This document shows, in pieces, positions 1 through 7,585 of a DNA stretch of 47,341 bases. Below the pieces are notes generated by a model. That model saw only the letters and a program-made list of their open reading frames with translations. It was not told the origin of the DNA and made no database searches. Within the stretch, counting starts at the first letter, position 1. Each line of letters starts with the position of its first letter. Where the stretch lies: contig NZ_JBDIAQ010000013.1 of NCBI RefSeq assembly GCF_039812505.1, positions 1-47,341 on the forward strand, in the 5' to 3' direction. Position numbers and translations under genes: made by a program. The DNA is from Intrasporangium_A sp039812505. GTDB taxonomy: Bacteria; Actinomycetota; Actinomycetes; Actinomycetales; Dermatophilaceae.

Positions 1-89
1 GCCGCGCCACCCGCCTCCGGCCGTTCGCCCATGCCTGCCCAACGTCCGGACGACTCCGATCACTCCCGACGGCGGACTGGCCGCCGACC

Positions 90-992
90 TCAGCGCAGCG
101 CCGCGATCGCCGCCGCGGTGGCCAGCACCTTGTGCGCCGTGTCGACATGCAGGTTCTCGATCATCCGGCCGTTGACCGTGACGACCCCGCGGCCCTCTGC
201 CTGGGCGGCCTCGAACGCCGCGATGATCTCGCGGGCGCTCGCGACCTCGTCCTCGCTCGGGGCGAAGGCCGCGTTGCACGGCCCGACCTGGCCCGGGTGG
301 ATCAGGGTCTTGCCGTCGAAGCCGAGCTCCCTGCCCTGGCGGCACTCGGCGGCGAAGCCCTCGGCGTCCTTGACGTCGTTGTAGACCCCGTCGAGGATCG
401 CGATCCCGGCCGCGCGGGCGGCGAGCAGCGCCAGCTGCAGGCTGGTCTGGATCGGAGACCGGCCTGGTACGTGCGCCGCGCCCAGCTCCTTGACCAGGTC
501 GTTGGTGCCCATCACGAACACGGCCAGGCGGTCCGAGGCGCGGGCGATCTGCTCGGCGTGCAGGATCGCGACCGGCGTCTCGACCATCGCCCACAGCATC
601 GTGTGCTCCGGCGCGCCGGCCGCCTCCATCGCGGCGACCAGCCGGCACACCTGCTCCGCCGAGTCGACCTTGGGCACGACGATCCCGTCGGGACCGGCCG
701 CGCTGGCTGCGGCCAGGTCGGCGTCGTGCCACTGGGTGCCGATCCCGTTGACCCGGATCGTCAGCTCGCGGTTGCCGTACTGGCCGGACCTGACTGCAGC
801 GCAGGCGTTCTCGCGCGCCTGCTCCTTGGCGTCCGGTGCGACGGCGTCCTCGAGGTCGAGGATGAGCCCGTCGACCGGCTGGGTCCTGGCCTTCTCCAGG
901 GCCCGCTCGTTGGAGCTCGGCATGTAGAGCACCGAGCGGCGCGGACGATAGCCGCCGTATGCCGCCGGGCCGGCTTGGGACCGATCGCTCAC
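90..992 (-). CDS. CitE-family CoA-ester lyase or thioesterase (malyl-CoA type)
   Basis: A 300-residue HpcH/HpaI aldolase/CitE-family protein. Hallmarks appear in order: LDLEDAV near residue 46, the RVN strand, VPKV, VETP and GFDGKTLIHPG near residue 222, which build the Mg2+ and CoA-ester site of this TIM barrel. Length and sequence best fit the short paralogue that hydrolyses (3S)-malyl-CoA in the ethylmalonyl-CoA pathway (Mcl2 type); no citrate lyase alpha or gamma gene is nearby. The GTG start at 992 follows GAAAGG; a longer in-frame reading would run into the upstream gene and is rejected. It is the second gene of a pair, 43 bases behind the larger paralogue. Family is sure; lyase versus thioesterase is inferred. 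Confidence 0.85.
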   Translation of the reverse strand: MSDRSQAGPAAYGGYRPRRSVLYMPSSNERALEKARTQPVDGLILDLEDAVAPDAKEQARENACAAVRSGQYGNRELTIRVNGIGTQWHDADLAAASAAGPDGIVVPKVDSAEQVCRLVAAMEAAGAPEHTMLWAMVETPVAILHAEQIARASDRLAVFVMGTNDLVKELGAAHVPGRSPIQTSLQLALLAARAAGIAILDGVYNDVKDAEGFAAECRQGRELGFDGKTLIHPGQVGPCNAAFAPSEDEVASAREIIAAFEAAQAEGRGVVTVNGRMIENLHVDTAHKVLATAAAIAALR

Positions 993-1019
993 CTGGGTGC
1001 ACCTTTCGTCGGGAACGGG

Positions 1020-1039
1020 CTGAGCGGCATACCGCTCAG
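1020..1039. terminator. Hairpin containing GCGGCATACC between the two CitE-family genes
   Basis: Eight-base arms CTGAGCGG and CCGCTCAG enclose the loop CATA. The hairpin overlaps the stop codon of the upstream gene. There is no T-run, so it may attenuate or stabilise the transcript rather than end it. The GCGGCATAC core is one of 15 copies of this 9-mer in the window. Confidence 0.5.
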
Positions 1040-2088
1040 AGGGCGTAGAGCGTGGCAAGCTCGGGGTCCGTCCCGGCGAGGCGCTCGGCGAGCTCGAGGA
1101 TGACGAGGCACTGCTTGAGCGAGGCGTCGTCCTCCATCTTGCCGTCGAGCATGACCGCGCCCGTGCCGTCGCCCATCGCCTCCTTGACCCGGCGGGCGTG
1201 CGCGACGTCCGCGGCCGACGGGGAGAAGACCCGCTTGGCAATCTCGACCTGCACCGGGTGCAGCGACCACGCACCGACGCAGCCGAGCAGGAAGGCATTG
1301 CGGAACTGGTCCTCGCAGCCCACGACGTCCTTGATGTCGCCGAACGGGCCGTAGTAGGGGAAGATCCCGGCGGCCGCGCACGCGTCGACCATCCGGGAGA
1401 TCGTGTAGTGCCAGAGGTCCTGCTGGTGGGTAGCGCGCGGTCCCTGGATGTCGCCGCCGACGGCGTCCTCGCGCACCAGGTAGCCCGGGTGCCCGCCGCC
1501 GACCCGGGTTGTCTTCATCCTTCGGTCGGCGGCCAGGTCGGCCGGGCCGAGCGAGATGCCCTGCATCCGGGGGCTCGCGGTCGCGATCTCGTCCACGTTG
1601 ACCACACCACGGGCCGTCTCGAGGATCGCGTGCACGAGGATCGGGCGGGTCAGGCCGGCGCGGGCCTCCAGCTGGGCGAGGATCCGGTCGACGTAGTGGA
1701 TGTCCTCGACTCCCTGCACCTTCGGGACCATGACCACGTCGAGCTTCTCGCCGATCTCGGTGACCAGGGTGGTCAGGTCGTCGAGCACCCACGGGCTGTC
1801 CAGCGCGTTCACCCGCGTCCACAACTGGGTGTGCGCGCCGAAGTCGGTCACCTTCGCGATGGCGACCAGGCCGGCGCGGGCAGCCTCCTTGCGGTCCGCC
1901 TTGACGGCGTCCTCGAGGTTGCCGAGCAGGACGTCGACGGTGCCGACCATGGCCGGCACCTTGGCGGCCATCTTCGCGTTGCTCGGGTCGAAGAAGTGGA
2001 TCATCCGGCTGGGCCGGGCCGGCACCTCGGTGACCGGTGTGGGGGCACCGAGGGCGAGGGGGCGGAAGAAGTCCTTGGCGCTGCGCAT
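1036..2088 (-). CDS. Malyl-CoA/beta-methylmalyl-CoA lyase-like CitE-family protein
   Basis: A 350-residue member of the HpcH/HpaI aldolase family, longer than its downstream paralogue. Visible motifs are NLEDAV near residue 58, a TRVNAL strand, VVMVPKVQG, ILETARG and the C-terminal SLHPVQV. It resembles L-malyl-CoA/beta-methylmalyl-CoA lyases (Mcl1), which split malyl-CoA to acetyl-CoA plus glyoxylate and methylmalyl-CoA to propionyl-CoA plus glyoxylate. The ATG at 2088 is preferred over the GTG at 2097, because TACCGT ends exactly 7 bases before the ATG and suggests a leaderless message. The pair with the smaller CitE protein suggests part of the ethylmalonyl-CoA pathway; the rest would lie outside the window. 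Confidence 0.85.
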   Translation of the reverse strand: MRSAKDFFRPLALGAPTPVTEVPARPSRMIHFFDPSNAKMAAKVPAMVGTVDVLLGNLEDAVKADRKEAARAGLVAIAKVTDFGAHTQLWTRVNALDSPWVLDDLTTLVTEIGEKLDVVMVPKVQGVEDIHYVDRILAQLEARAGLTRPILVHAILETARGVVNVDEIATASPRMQGISLGPADLAADRRMKTTRVGGGHPGYLVREDAVGGDIQGPRATHQQDLWHYTISRMVDACAAAGIFPYYGPFGDIKDVVGCEDQFRNAFLLGCVGAWSLHPVQVEIAKRVFSPSAADVAHARRVKEAMGDGTGAVMLDGKMEDDASLKQCLVILELAERLAGTDPELATLYAL

Positions 2089-2095
2089 GCGGGGC

Positions 2096-2101
2096 ACGGT
2101 A
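2096..2101 (-). promoter_or_regulatory. -10 box TACCGT of the malyl-CoA lyase gene
   Basis: TACCGT is followed by 7 bases (GCCCCGC) and the ATG at 2088. No Shine-Dalgarno sequence is present, so transcription probably begins at or next to the start codon. Confidence 0.55.
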
Positions 2102-2133
2102 GCAACCCGCGGGCCCTCGCGTCGTGACCGACC

Positions 2134-2152
2134 TCACCCCTGACCGGGGTGA
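2134..2152. promoter_or_regulatory. Inverted repeat TCACCCC-N5-GGGGTGA in divergent promoter region
   Basis: A perfect 7-base inverted repeat with a 5-base centre (TGACC) lies between the divergent genes starting at 2088 and 2177, just upstream of the TAGGGT box of the rightward gene. The position suits a dimeric repressor site. No regulator can be named. Confidence 0.35.
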
Positions 2153-2164
2153 CGGGGCGGCGGC

Positions 2165-2170
2165 TAGGGT
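2165..2170 (+). promoter_or_regulatory. -10 box TAGGGT of the hypothetical gene at 2177
   Basis: The string TAGGGTGGCGCCGTG puts the box 6 bases before the GTG start, with no ribosome-binding site between. The same TAGGGTGGCGCC string precedes the O-methyltransferase gene at 9120. Confidence 0.6.
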
Positions 2171-2176
2171 GGCGCC

Positions 2177-2707
2177 GTGAGCGACGAGCCGCCGGAGGTG
2201 CCGCCGGTCAACGCCAGCGCCCTGCTGGCCGAGGCGATGTCGAAGTCGGGGCTGCTCTGGGTCGAGGCGCCCGACGGCCGCGCCTGGGGTGTCTGGCACG
2301 TCTGGAGCGAGGGCACCGCGTACATCGTCAGCGGGCCGGGTGAGCAGCCGCTGCCGTGGCTGGCCGAGGAGGTCCGCATCATCCTGCGCAGCAAGGACAC
2401 CGGTGGGCGGCTGCTCACCACGCGCGCCGCGCGGTCGATCCTCGAGCCGGGCACCCCGGAGTGGACCGGGGCCGCCCGGCTGCTCAAGGCCTCCCGGCTC
2501 AACGCCGTCGACGACAGCCTGACCCGCTGGGCGCAGCAGTGCACGATCACCGCGCTGCGCCCCTTCGGCCAGCCGGTCGAGGGCCCGGGCAGCTACGGCT
2601 CCGGCGCCCACCGGGCCGCGCCGGTGGACACCCCCGCCACGACGGCGTCCTGGCGGCCGTGGCACTGGCGTGGCCGCCACCGGCGCGGGACCCGGCACGG
2701 CTCCTGA
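2177..2707 (+). CDS. Conserved hypothetical protein
   Basis: A 176-residue soluble protein with no signal peptide or membrane segment. Residues 20-115 look like a compact alpha/beta domain (GVWHVWSEGTAYIVSGPGEQ, then a tract of Arg, Leu and Ala). The last 35 residues are rich in Arg, His and Trp and probably disordered. I do not recognise a catalytic motif. The GTG start is fixed by the TAGGGT box 6 bases upstream. It ends 21 bases before the MgtE_N/CBS gene, which has its own -10 box, so the two are neighbours rather than a tight operon. Confidence 0.8.
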   Translation: MSDEPPEVPPVNASALLAEAMSKSGLLWVEAPDGRAWGVWHVWSEGTAYIVSGPGEQPLPWLAEEVRIILRSKDTGGRLLTTRAARSILEPGTPEWTGAARLLKASRLNAVDDSLTRWAQQCTITALRPFGQPVEGPGSYGSGAHRAAPVDTPATTASWRPWHWRGRHRRGTRHGS

Positions 2708-2715
2708 CCAGCCTC

Positions 2716-2721
2716 TAGCCT
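2716..2721 (+). promoter_or_regulatory. -10 box TAGCCT of the MgtE_N/CBS gene
   Basis: TAGCCT lies 7 bases (TGGGGCC) before the ATG at 2729. The intervening bases include a G-run, so a weak ribosome-binding role cannot be excluded. Confidence 0.5.
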
Positions 2722-2728
2722 TGGGGCC

Positions 2729-4033
2729 ATGAGTGCGAGCACCCGCGTGTTCGTCGCGCGCCTGACCGGTCTCGCCGTCTTCGACCCCCTCGGCGACCAG
2801 GTCGGACGGGTGCGCGACGTCGTCGTGATGTTCACGCACGCCCGGCCCGAGCCCCGCGTGATCGGCATCGTCGTCGAGGTGCCCGGCCGGCGCCGGGTCT
2901 TCGTGCCCATGACGCGGGTCACCTCGATCGACGCGGGTGCCGTCATCACCACCGGGCTGGTCAACATGCGCCGGTTCGAGCAGCGCACCAACGAGACGCT
3001 CGTGGCGGCCGAGCTGTTCGACCGGACCGTCACGGTGCGCGGCCCGGAGGCCGAGGCGGCCGGTATCTCGGCGGCCCTGGTCGAGGACCTTGCCATCGAG
3101 CAGCGCGTGCGCCGCGACTGGTTCGCGGTCAAGGTCTTCGTCCGCCAGAGCTCCGGCGTCTCCACCGCATCGCGGGCCATGTCCCGGATCACCCGTCGCC
3201 GCTCCGGCCGCACGATGCTCGTCGACATCCGCGACGTGTCCGGGCTGCACGACGAGACCTCGGCGCAGAGCGCCGAGCGCCTGCTCGAGACCTACGACGA
3301 CCTCAAGGTCGCCGACCTGGCCGAGGTCATCCGCGACCTCAACCCGAAGCGCCGCTCCGAGGTCGCCGCCGCCCTCGACGACGAGAAGCTGGCCGACGTC
3401 CTCGAGGAGCTGCCGGAGGACGACCAGGTCGAGATCATCGTCGGGCTCGACCCCAGGCGCGCCGCCGACGTGCTCGAGGAGATGGAGCCCGACGACGCGG
3501 CCGACCTGCTCGCCGAGCTGCCGGACGAGCGGGCCGAGCAGCTGCTGCAGATGATGGAGCCCGGCGACGCCGCGCCGCTGCGTCGCCTGCTCACCTACGA
3601 CGAGAACACGGCCGGCGGGATGATGACGACCGAGCCGATCGTCCTCGCCCCGGAGACGACGATCGCCGAGGCCCTGGCGATGGTCCGCCGGGAGGAGCTG
3701 GCCCCGGCGCTCGCCTCGATGGTCTACGTCTGCCGACCCCCGCTCGAGGTGCCGACCGGCCGCTACCTCGGGCTCGTCCACATCCAGCGGCTGCTGCGCG
3801 AGCCCCCGCACGCGAGCGTCGGCACGATCATCGACAAGGACGTCGACCCGCTGGAGGACGACGCCGCGCTGGGGTACGTGGCGCGCACCCTGGCGACGTA
3901 CAACCTCGTCTCCCTGCCCGTCGTCGACGAGGACGGCCGGCTCATCGGGGCCGTCACGGTCGACGACGTGCTGGACCACATCCTGCCCGAGGACTGGCGT
4001 GAGGGGCGCCACGAGCTGGAGGTGGGCCCGTGA
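2729..4033 (+). CDS. Soluble PRC-barrel / MgtE_N / CBS domain protein
   Basis: A 434-residue acidic protein. Residues about 7-80 look like a PRC-barrel (LTGLAVFDPLGDQVGRVRDV). Residues about 180-300 form an MgtE N-terminal superhelix with repeated Asp/Glu-rich helices (LEELPEDDQVE, LLAELPDERAEQLL). The C-terminus has two CBS motifs, including VSLPVVDEDGRLIGAVTVDD. The membrane pore domain of true MgtE channels is missing, so it cannot carry Mg2+ alone and probably acts as a Mg2+ or nucleotide-sensing regulator. Its stop overlaps the start of the DUF1003 membrane gene by 4 bases (GTGA), implying translational coupling and perhaps a complex. Confidence 0.9.
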   Translation: MSASTRVFVARLTGLAVFDPLGDQVGRVRDVVVMFTHARPEPRVIGIVVEVPGRRRVFVPMTRVTSIDAGAVITTGLVNMRRFEQRTNETLVAAELFDRTVTVRGPEAEAAGISAALVEDLAIEQRVRRDWFAVKVFVRQSSGVSTASRAMSRITRRRSGRTMLVDIRDVSGLHDETSAQSAERLLETYDDLKVADLAEVIRDLNPKRRSEVAAALDDEKLADVLEELPEDDQVEIIVGLDPRRAADVLEEMEPDDAADLLAELPDERAEQLLQMMEPGDAAPLRRLLTYDENTAGGMMTTEPIVLAPETTIAEALAMVRREELAPALASMVYVCRPPLEVPTGRYLGLVHIQRLLREPPHASVGTIIDKDVDPLEDDAALGYVARTLATYNLVSLPVVDEDGRLIGAVTVDDVLDHILPEDWREGRHELEVGP

Positions 4034-4566
4034 GCGACCAGCCCAGCCGTGGTCCACGGCGCACCGACCGGCTCGACCAGCCCCGGGAGCAGCGCGCCAG
4101 CCTGCTGCCGAGACCGACCTTGACCGAGGAGAGCTTCGGTGTCCTCGCCGAGAAGTTCGCCCGGTTCATGGGCACGGCCAAGTTCCTCGTCTACATGACG
4201 CTGTTCATCATCGTCTGGATCGTCCTCAACGTGGTCGGGATCTACGGCTTCAAATGGGACACGTACCCGTTCATCCTGCTCAACCTCTTCTTCTCGACCC
4301 AGGCGTCGTATGCCGCCCCCCTCATCCTGCTCGCCCAGAACCGGCAGGCCGACCGCGACCGCGTCAGCGTCGAGCAGGACCGCGCCCGGGACGAGCGCAA
4401 CCTCGCCGACACCGAGTACCTCACTCGCGAGGTGGCCTCGCTCCGGCTCGCACTGCGCGAGCAGGCCACCCGCGACTTCGTCCGCTCCGAGCTGCGCGAC
4501 CTGCTGGGCGAGCTGGAGGAGCGCCACCTGATCGCCCCCCGCGACGAGGCCCGGTCGGCGGAGTAG
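4030..4566 (+). CDS. DUF1003 membrane protein
   Basis: A 178-residue protein matching the DUF1003 family. Two membrane segments are clear: about 52-71 (KFLVYMTLFIIVWIVLNVVG) and about 80-101, joined by a short loop containing FKWDTYPF. The C-terminal half, from about residue 104, is a charged helix likely to form a coiled coil in the cytoplasm. Its GTG start overlaps the MgtE_N/CBS gene stop, so the two are one translational unit. The function of DUF1003 is unknown; coupling to a Mg2+-sensor-like protein suggests ion homeostasis (inference). Its Tyr-Ala-Ala codons at 4308-4316 contain a copy of the GTATGCCGC motif. Confidence 0.9.
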   Translation: MSDQPSRGPRRTDRLDQPREQRASLLPRPTLTEESFGVLAEKFARFMGTAKFLVYMTLFIIVWIVLNVVGIYGFKWDTYPFILLNLFFSTQASYAAPLILLAQNRQADRDRVSVEQDRARDERNLADTEYLTREVASLRLALREQATRDFVRSELRDLLGELEERHLIAPRDEARSAE

Positions 4567-4627
4567 CCTCCCGCGCCGTGCCATCCGTCCGTCCGGACGC
4601 CCGACGAGAACGGCCCCGCGTGCGACA

Positions 4628-4633
4628 TACGAT
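4628..4633 (+). promoter_or_regulatory. -10 box TACGAT of mrp
   Basis: TACGAT is followed by GGGGACC and the ATG at 4641 (7-base spacing). This argues for 4641 rather than the in-frame ATG at 4632, which lies inside the box. Confidence 0.55.
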
Positions 4634-4640
4634 GGGGACC

Positions 4641-5783
4641 ATGTCTGTCTCCGCGCTGCCGAGCCGTGACGCCCTGCTCACGGCACTGTCCACCGTCAAC
4701 GACCCCGAGATCCGCAAGCCGATCACCGAGCTCGGCATGGTCAAGTCGGTTGACATCGACGAATCCGGCCACGTGGACGCGACCGTCTACCTGACGATCT
4801 CCGGCTGTCCGATGCGCGACACCATCAGCAAGCACTCGACCCTGGCGCTCGAACGGGTGCCCGGCGTCACGAGCGTCACGGTCACGCTCGACGTGATGAG
4901 CGACGAGCAGCGCAAGGCCCTGCGCGAGCAGCTGCGCGGCGGCATCGCCGAGAAGGAGATCCCCTTCGCGAAGCCGAGCTCGCTGACCCGCGTCTATGCC
5001 GTGGCCTCCGGCAAGGGCGGCGTCGGCAAGTCGTCGGTCACGGTGAACCTCGCCGCCGCCCTGGCCGAGCAGGGCCTGCGCGTCGGGGTGGTCGACGCCG
5101 ACGTGTACGGCTTCTCCGTGCCGCGGATGCTCGGTGTCGAGCACAAGCCGACCCAGGTCGACGACATGATCCTGCCGCCGGTCTCGCACGACGTGAAGGT
5201 CATCTCGATCGGCATGTTCGTGCCCGGCAACCAGCCGGTCGTCTGGCGCGGGCCGATGCTGCACCGGGCCCTGCAGCAGTTCCTCTCCGACGTCTTCTGG
5301 GGCGACCTCGACGTCCTGCTGCTCGACCTGCCGCCGGGCACCGGCGACATCGCGATCTCGGTGGCCCAGTTCATCCCGAACGCCGAGATCCTGGTGGTCA
5401 CCACGCCCCAGCAGGCGGCGGCCGAGGTGGCCGAGCGGGCCGGCTCGATCGCGCTGCAGACCCACCAGCGGGTGGTCGGGGTGATCGAGAACATGTCGTG
5501 GCTGGAGCTGCCCGACGGTTCGCGGCAGGAGATCTTCGGCTCCGGCGGCGGCCGGCGGGTCGCGGAGTCGCTGTCTCGCAACATCGGTGCGCCCGTGCAG
5601 CTGCTCGGCCAGATCCCGCTGGACACGCGGCTGCGCGAGGGCGGCGACGACGGCACGCCCGTCGTGCTCGGCGAGCCCGACTCGCCGGCCGGGGTGGCCC
5701 TGCGCGGCATCGCCCGTGGGCTCGCGCACCGCTCCCGCGGTCTGGCCGGCCGCTCGCTCGGCGTCAGCCCGGTCGGGCGCTGA
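4641..5783 (+). CDS. mrp: Mrp/NBP35-family iron-sulfur cluster carrier ATPase
   Basis: A 380-residue Mrp (ApbC/NBP35) protein. Residues about 5-95 form a MIP18/DUF59 domain (NDPEIRKPITELGMV, SGCPMRD). Residues about 115-370 are the deviant-Walker P-loop ATPase: GKGGVGKSSV, DADVYG, the switch LLLDLPPGTGD, and VIENMSW. The family binds and transfers Fe-S clusters to apoproteins in the cytoplasm. The usual CxxC of many Mrp proteins after the ENMS motif is not visible here (ENMSWLELPDGS), so the cluster-binding mode may differ. It is convergent with tatB. Confidence 0.93.
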   Translation: MSVSALPSRDALLTALSTVNDPEIRKPITELGMVKSVDIDESGHVDATVYLTISGCPMRDTISKHSTLALERVPGVTSVTVTLDVMSDEQRKALREQLRGGIAEKEIPFAKPSSLTRVYAVASGKGGVGKSSVTVNLAAALAEQGLRVGVVDADVYGFSVPRMLGVEHKPTQVDDMILPPVSHDVKVISIGMFVPGNQPVVWRGPMLHRALQQFLSDVFWGDLDVLLLDLPPGTGDIAISVAQFIPNAEILVVTTPQQAAAEVAERAGSIALQTHQRVVGVIENMSWLELPDGSRQEIFGSGGGRRVAESLSRNIGAPVQLLGQIPLDTRLREGGDDGTPVVLGEPDSPAGVALRGIARGLAHRSRGLAGRSLGVSPVGR

Positions 5784-5789
5784 CGCCCG
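5774..5789. terminator. Short hairpin at the mrp stop codon
   Basis: CGGGCG and CGCCCG pair around CTGA, placing the mrp stop in the loop. It lies between convergent mrp and tatB. The stem is only 6 bp and has no T-run, so terminator activity is weakly supported. Confidence 0.35.
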
Positions 5790-5809
5790 CTCAGGCCGAC
5801 TCGGGCCGG

Positions 5810-6154
5810 TCAGGTCGCCTCGTTGTCCCACGGCGTCGGCCGGCTCGGGTCGTGCTCGACCGGCTTGGGCAGCGTCACCGTCTGGCCGTCGACCGAGGGG
5901 TCCGGCGTGCTGAGGGCGTCACGGACGATCCGGCGCGGGTCGTACTGGCGTGGGTCGTAGGCCCGCCAGTCGATGTCGGAGAACTCCGGACCCATCTCGT
6001 CCTTCAGCTGCGTCTTGGCCCGCTCGGCCAGCCCCTTGGCCTGGCGGACGAGGCGGGCGAGCTTGGCGGCATAGTCCGGAAGTCGCTCCGGGCCGAGGAT
6101 GACGACGGCGAGGACGACCAGCAGGATGAACTCCCACCCGTTGATGTCGATCAC
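5810..6154 (-). CDS. tatB: Sec-independent (Tat) translocase subunit TatB
   Basis: A 114-residue TatA/B-type protein. Residues about 6-22 are the single membrane helix (WEFILLVVLAVVILGPERLP). The GPERLP hinge with Glu is typical of TatB. An amphipathic helix rich in Lys, Arg and Ala follows, then a Pro/Asp-rich tail. TatB works with TatC to receive folded proteins with twin-arginine signals. It lies 54 bases downstream of htrA on the same strand, an order also known in mycobacteria, so it is probably co-transcribed with the envelope-stress operon. Confidence 0.9.
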   Translation of the reverse strand: MIDINGWEFILLVVLAVVILGPERLPDYAAKLARLVRQAKGLAERAKTQLKDEMGPEFSDIDWRAYDPRQYDPRRIVRDALSTPDPSVDGQTVTLPKPVEHDPSRPTPWDNEAT

Positions 6155-6208
6155 CGACCCACCTCCCAGCTGTCCCGCGCCGCACCATGGTACGAAACCT
6201 CCCTGCGA

Positions 6209-7585
6209 TCAGTCGCTGGGCGCCGACTCCAAGCGCATCTGCAGGTCGAGCTGCTCGCCGCCGCGCTGGACCCGCAGCCTGACGGTGTCCCCGACCGCGC
6301 GCGACCGGATGGACACGACGAGCTGGTCCGGGGTGCCGACCCGGCTGCCGTCGAAGCCGACGATGACATCGCCGGGCCTGACGCCGGCCTTGTCCGCCGG
6401 GCCGCCGGGAGTGACGGCGTCCTTGCCGGTGGAGACCTGCGCACCCTCGCCGCCGAAGGTGCGGTCGAGCAGCACGCCGATGACCGGGTGGGTCGCGTGC
6501 CCCGTCGCGATGAGCTGGTCGGCGGTGCGGCGGGCCTGGTCGCTCGGGATCGCGAAGCCGAGACCGATGTTGCCGCTGGACGCCGAGGTGCTGCCGGGAA
6601 CCCGGGCGATGGCCGAGTTGACCCCGATGACCTGGCCCTTCAGGTCGAGCAGCGGCCCGCCCGAGTTGCCCGGGTTGATCGCGGCGTCGGTCTGGATCGC
6701 GTTGATGTACGACGCCTCGTCGCCCGCGCCGGGCGTGACCGGCCGGTTCAGGGCGCTCACGATGCCGCTCGTCACCGTCTGGTCGAGCCCGAGCGGCGCG
6801 CCGACGGCGATCACCTCGTCGCCCACGACGACCTGGTCGGAGGCCCCGAGCGCGAGGGGGGCCAGACCGGTGCGCGCCACCCTCAGGACGGCCAGGTCGT
6901 AGCTGGCGTCCCGACCGACCATCGTCGCGGACTCCGTGTCGCCGTTGCTGAGCACCACCTCGACCGCGCCACCCTCACCGGCGGATGACACGACGTGGTT
7001 GTTCGTCAGGATGTGGCCCTTGCCGTCGATTACGAAGCCCGATCCGGTGGCCTCACCCTCGCCGCCCCTGACCCGGATCGTCACGACACTGGGCAGGGCC
7101 CTCGCGGCGATGCCGGCGATGCTGCCGGCGGGTCGGCTCGTGGCACCCGGACCGGGCTGCGGGAGCGTCGAGCCGATCGGCCGCCAGTCGGCGACGAGCT
7201 GGCCGGCGACCCCGCCGATCGCACCGGAGGCCAGACAGAGGGCGAGCACGAGCGGCACGAGCAGCCGCCGTGACCGCCGCGTCGTCGGTGGCGGCGCGTC
7301 GCGACGGGCCACCGAGAGCGCCGGGCCCAGCGGGATGGTGTGGTTCAGGCCGTGGTATGCCGCCGAGCCGGGCTCCGCACGGAGGGCACCGGCGGAGGGC
7401 GGCTCCGCAGGCGACGGGATCTCCGCACGGTCCGACGGCGGCGGGACCGGGACGTCGAACCAGTGGAGGGTGGCGTCCGCACCGGTGGCCGTCCGGCGAG
7501 ACCGGCCGGTGTCGATCACCTCGGTGCGGTCCGGCTGCGGGGGCGCCTGCTCCTCGGGACCCGGCGCCCTCGTCTGGTCGCTCAT
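6209..7585 (-). CDS. htrA: Membrane-anchored HtrA/DegP-like serine protease with PDZ domain
   Basis: A 458-residue protease. A cytoplasmic Pro-rich tail of about 105 residues precedes one membrane helix (LLVPLVLALCLASGAIGGVA). The trypsin-like domain shows the triad His197 (TNNHVV), Asp230 (YDLAVLRV) and Ser308 (NPGNSGGPLL). A C-terminal PDZ domain follows (GGPADKAGVRPGDVIVGFDG). It degrades or refolds damaged extracytoplasmic proteins; in mycobacteria the equivalent protein is in the SigE regulon. Its ATG overlaps the stop of rseA (ATGA), which is strong evidence for co-translation. The Ala-Ala-Tyr codons near 7355 hold a GTATGCCGC copy. Confidence 0.95.
   Translation of the reverse strand: MSDQTRAPGPEEQAPPQPDRTEVIDTGRSRRTATGADATLHWFDVPVPPPSDRAEIPSPAEPPSAGALRAEPGSAAYHGLNHTIPLGPALSVARRDAPPPTTRRSRRLLVPLVLALCLASGAIGGVAGQLVADWRPIGSTLPQPGPGATSRPAGSIAGIAARALPSVVTIRVRGGEGEATGSGFVIDGKGHILTNNHVVSSAGEGGAVEVVLSNGDTESATMVGRDASYDLAVLRVARTGLAPLALGASDQVVVGDEVIAVGAPLGLDQTVTSGIVSALNRPVTPGAGDEASYINAIQTDAAINPGNSGGPLLDLKGQVIGVNSAIARVPGSTSASSGNIGLGFAIPSDQARRTADQLIATGHATHPVIGVLLDRTFGGEGAQVSTGKDAVTPGGPADKAGVRPGDVIVGFDGSRVGTPDQLVVSIRSRAVGDTVRLRVQRGGEQLDLQMRLESAPSD

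Noticed and set aside
989..4057. 1022-residue minus-strand open frame
   Set aside because: It runs across parts of several recognised genes, has low-complexity Arg/Gly/Pro-rich translation and no domain; it is a shadow caused by high G+C.
4632..4634. Alternative upstream ATG for mrp
   Set aside because: It overlaps the likely -10 box TACGAT; the ATG at 4641 has the spacing shared by other genes here.
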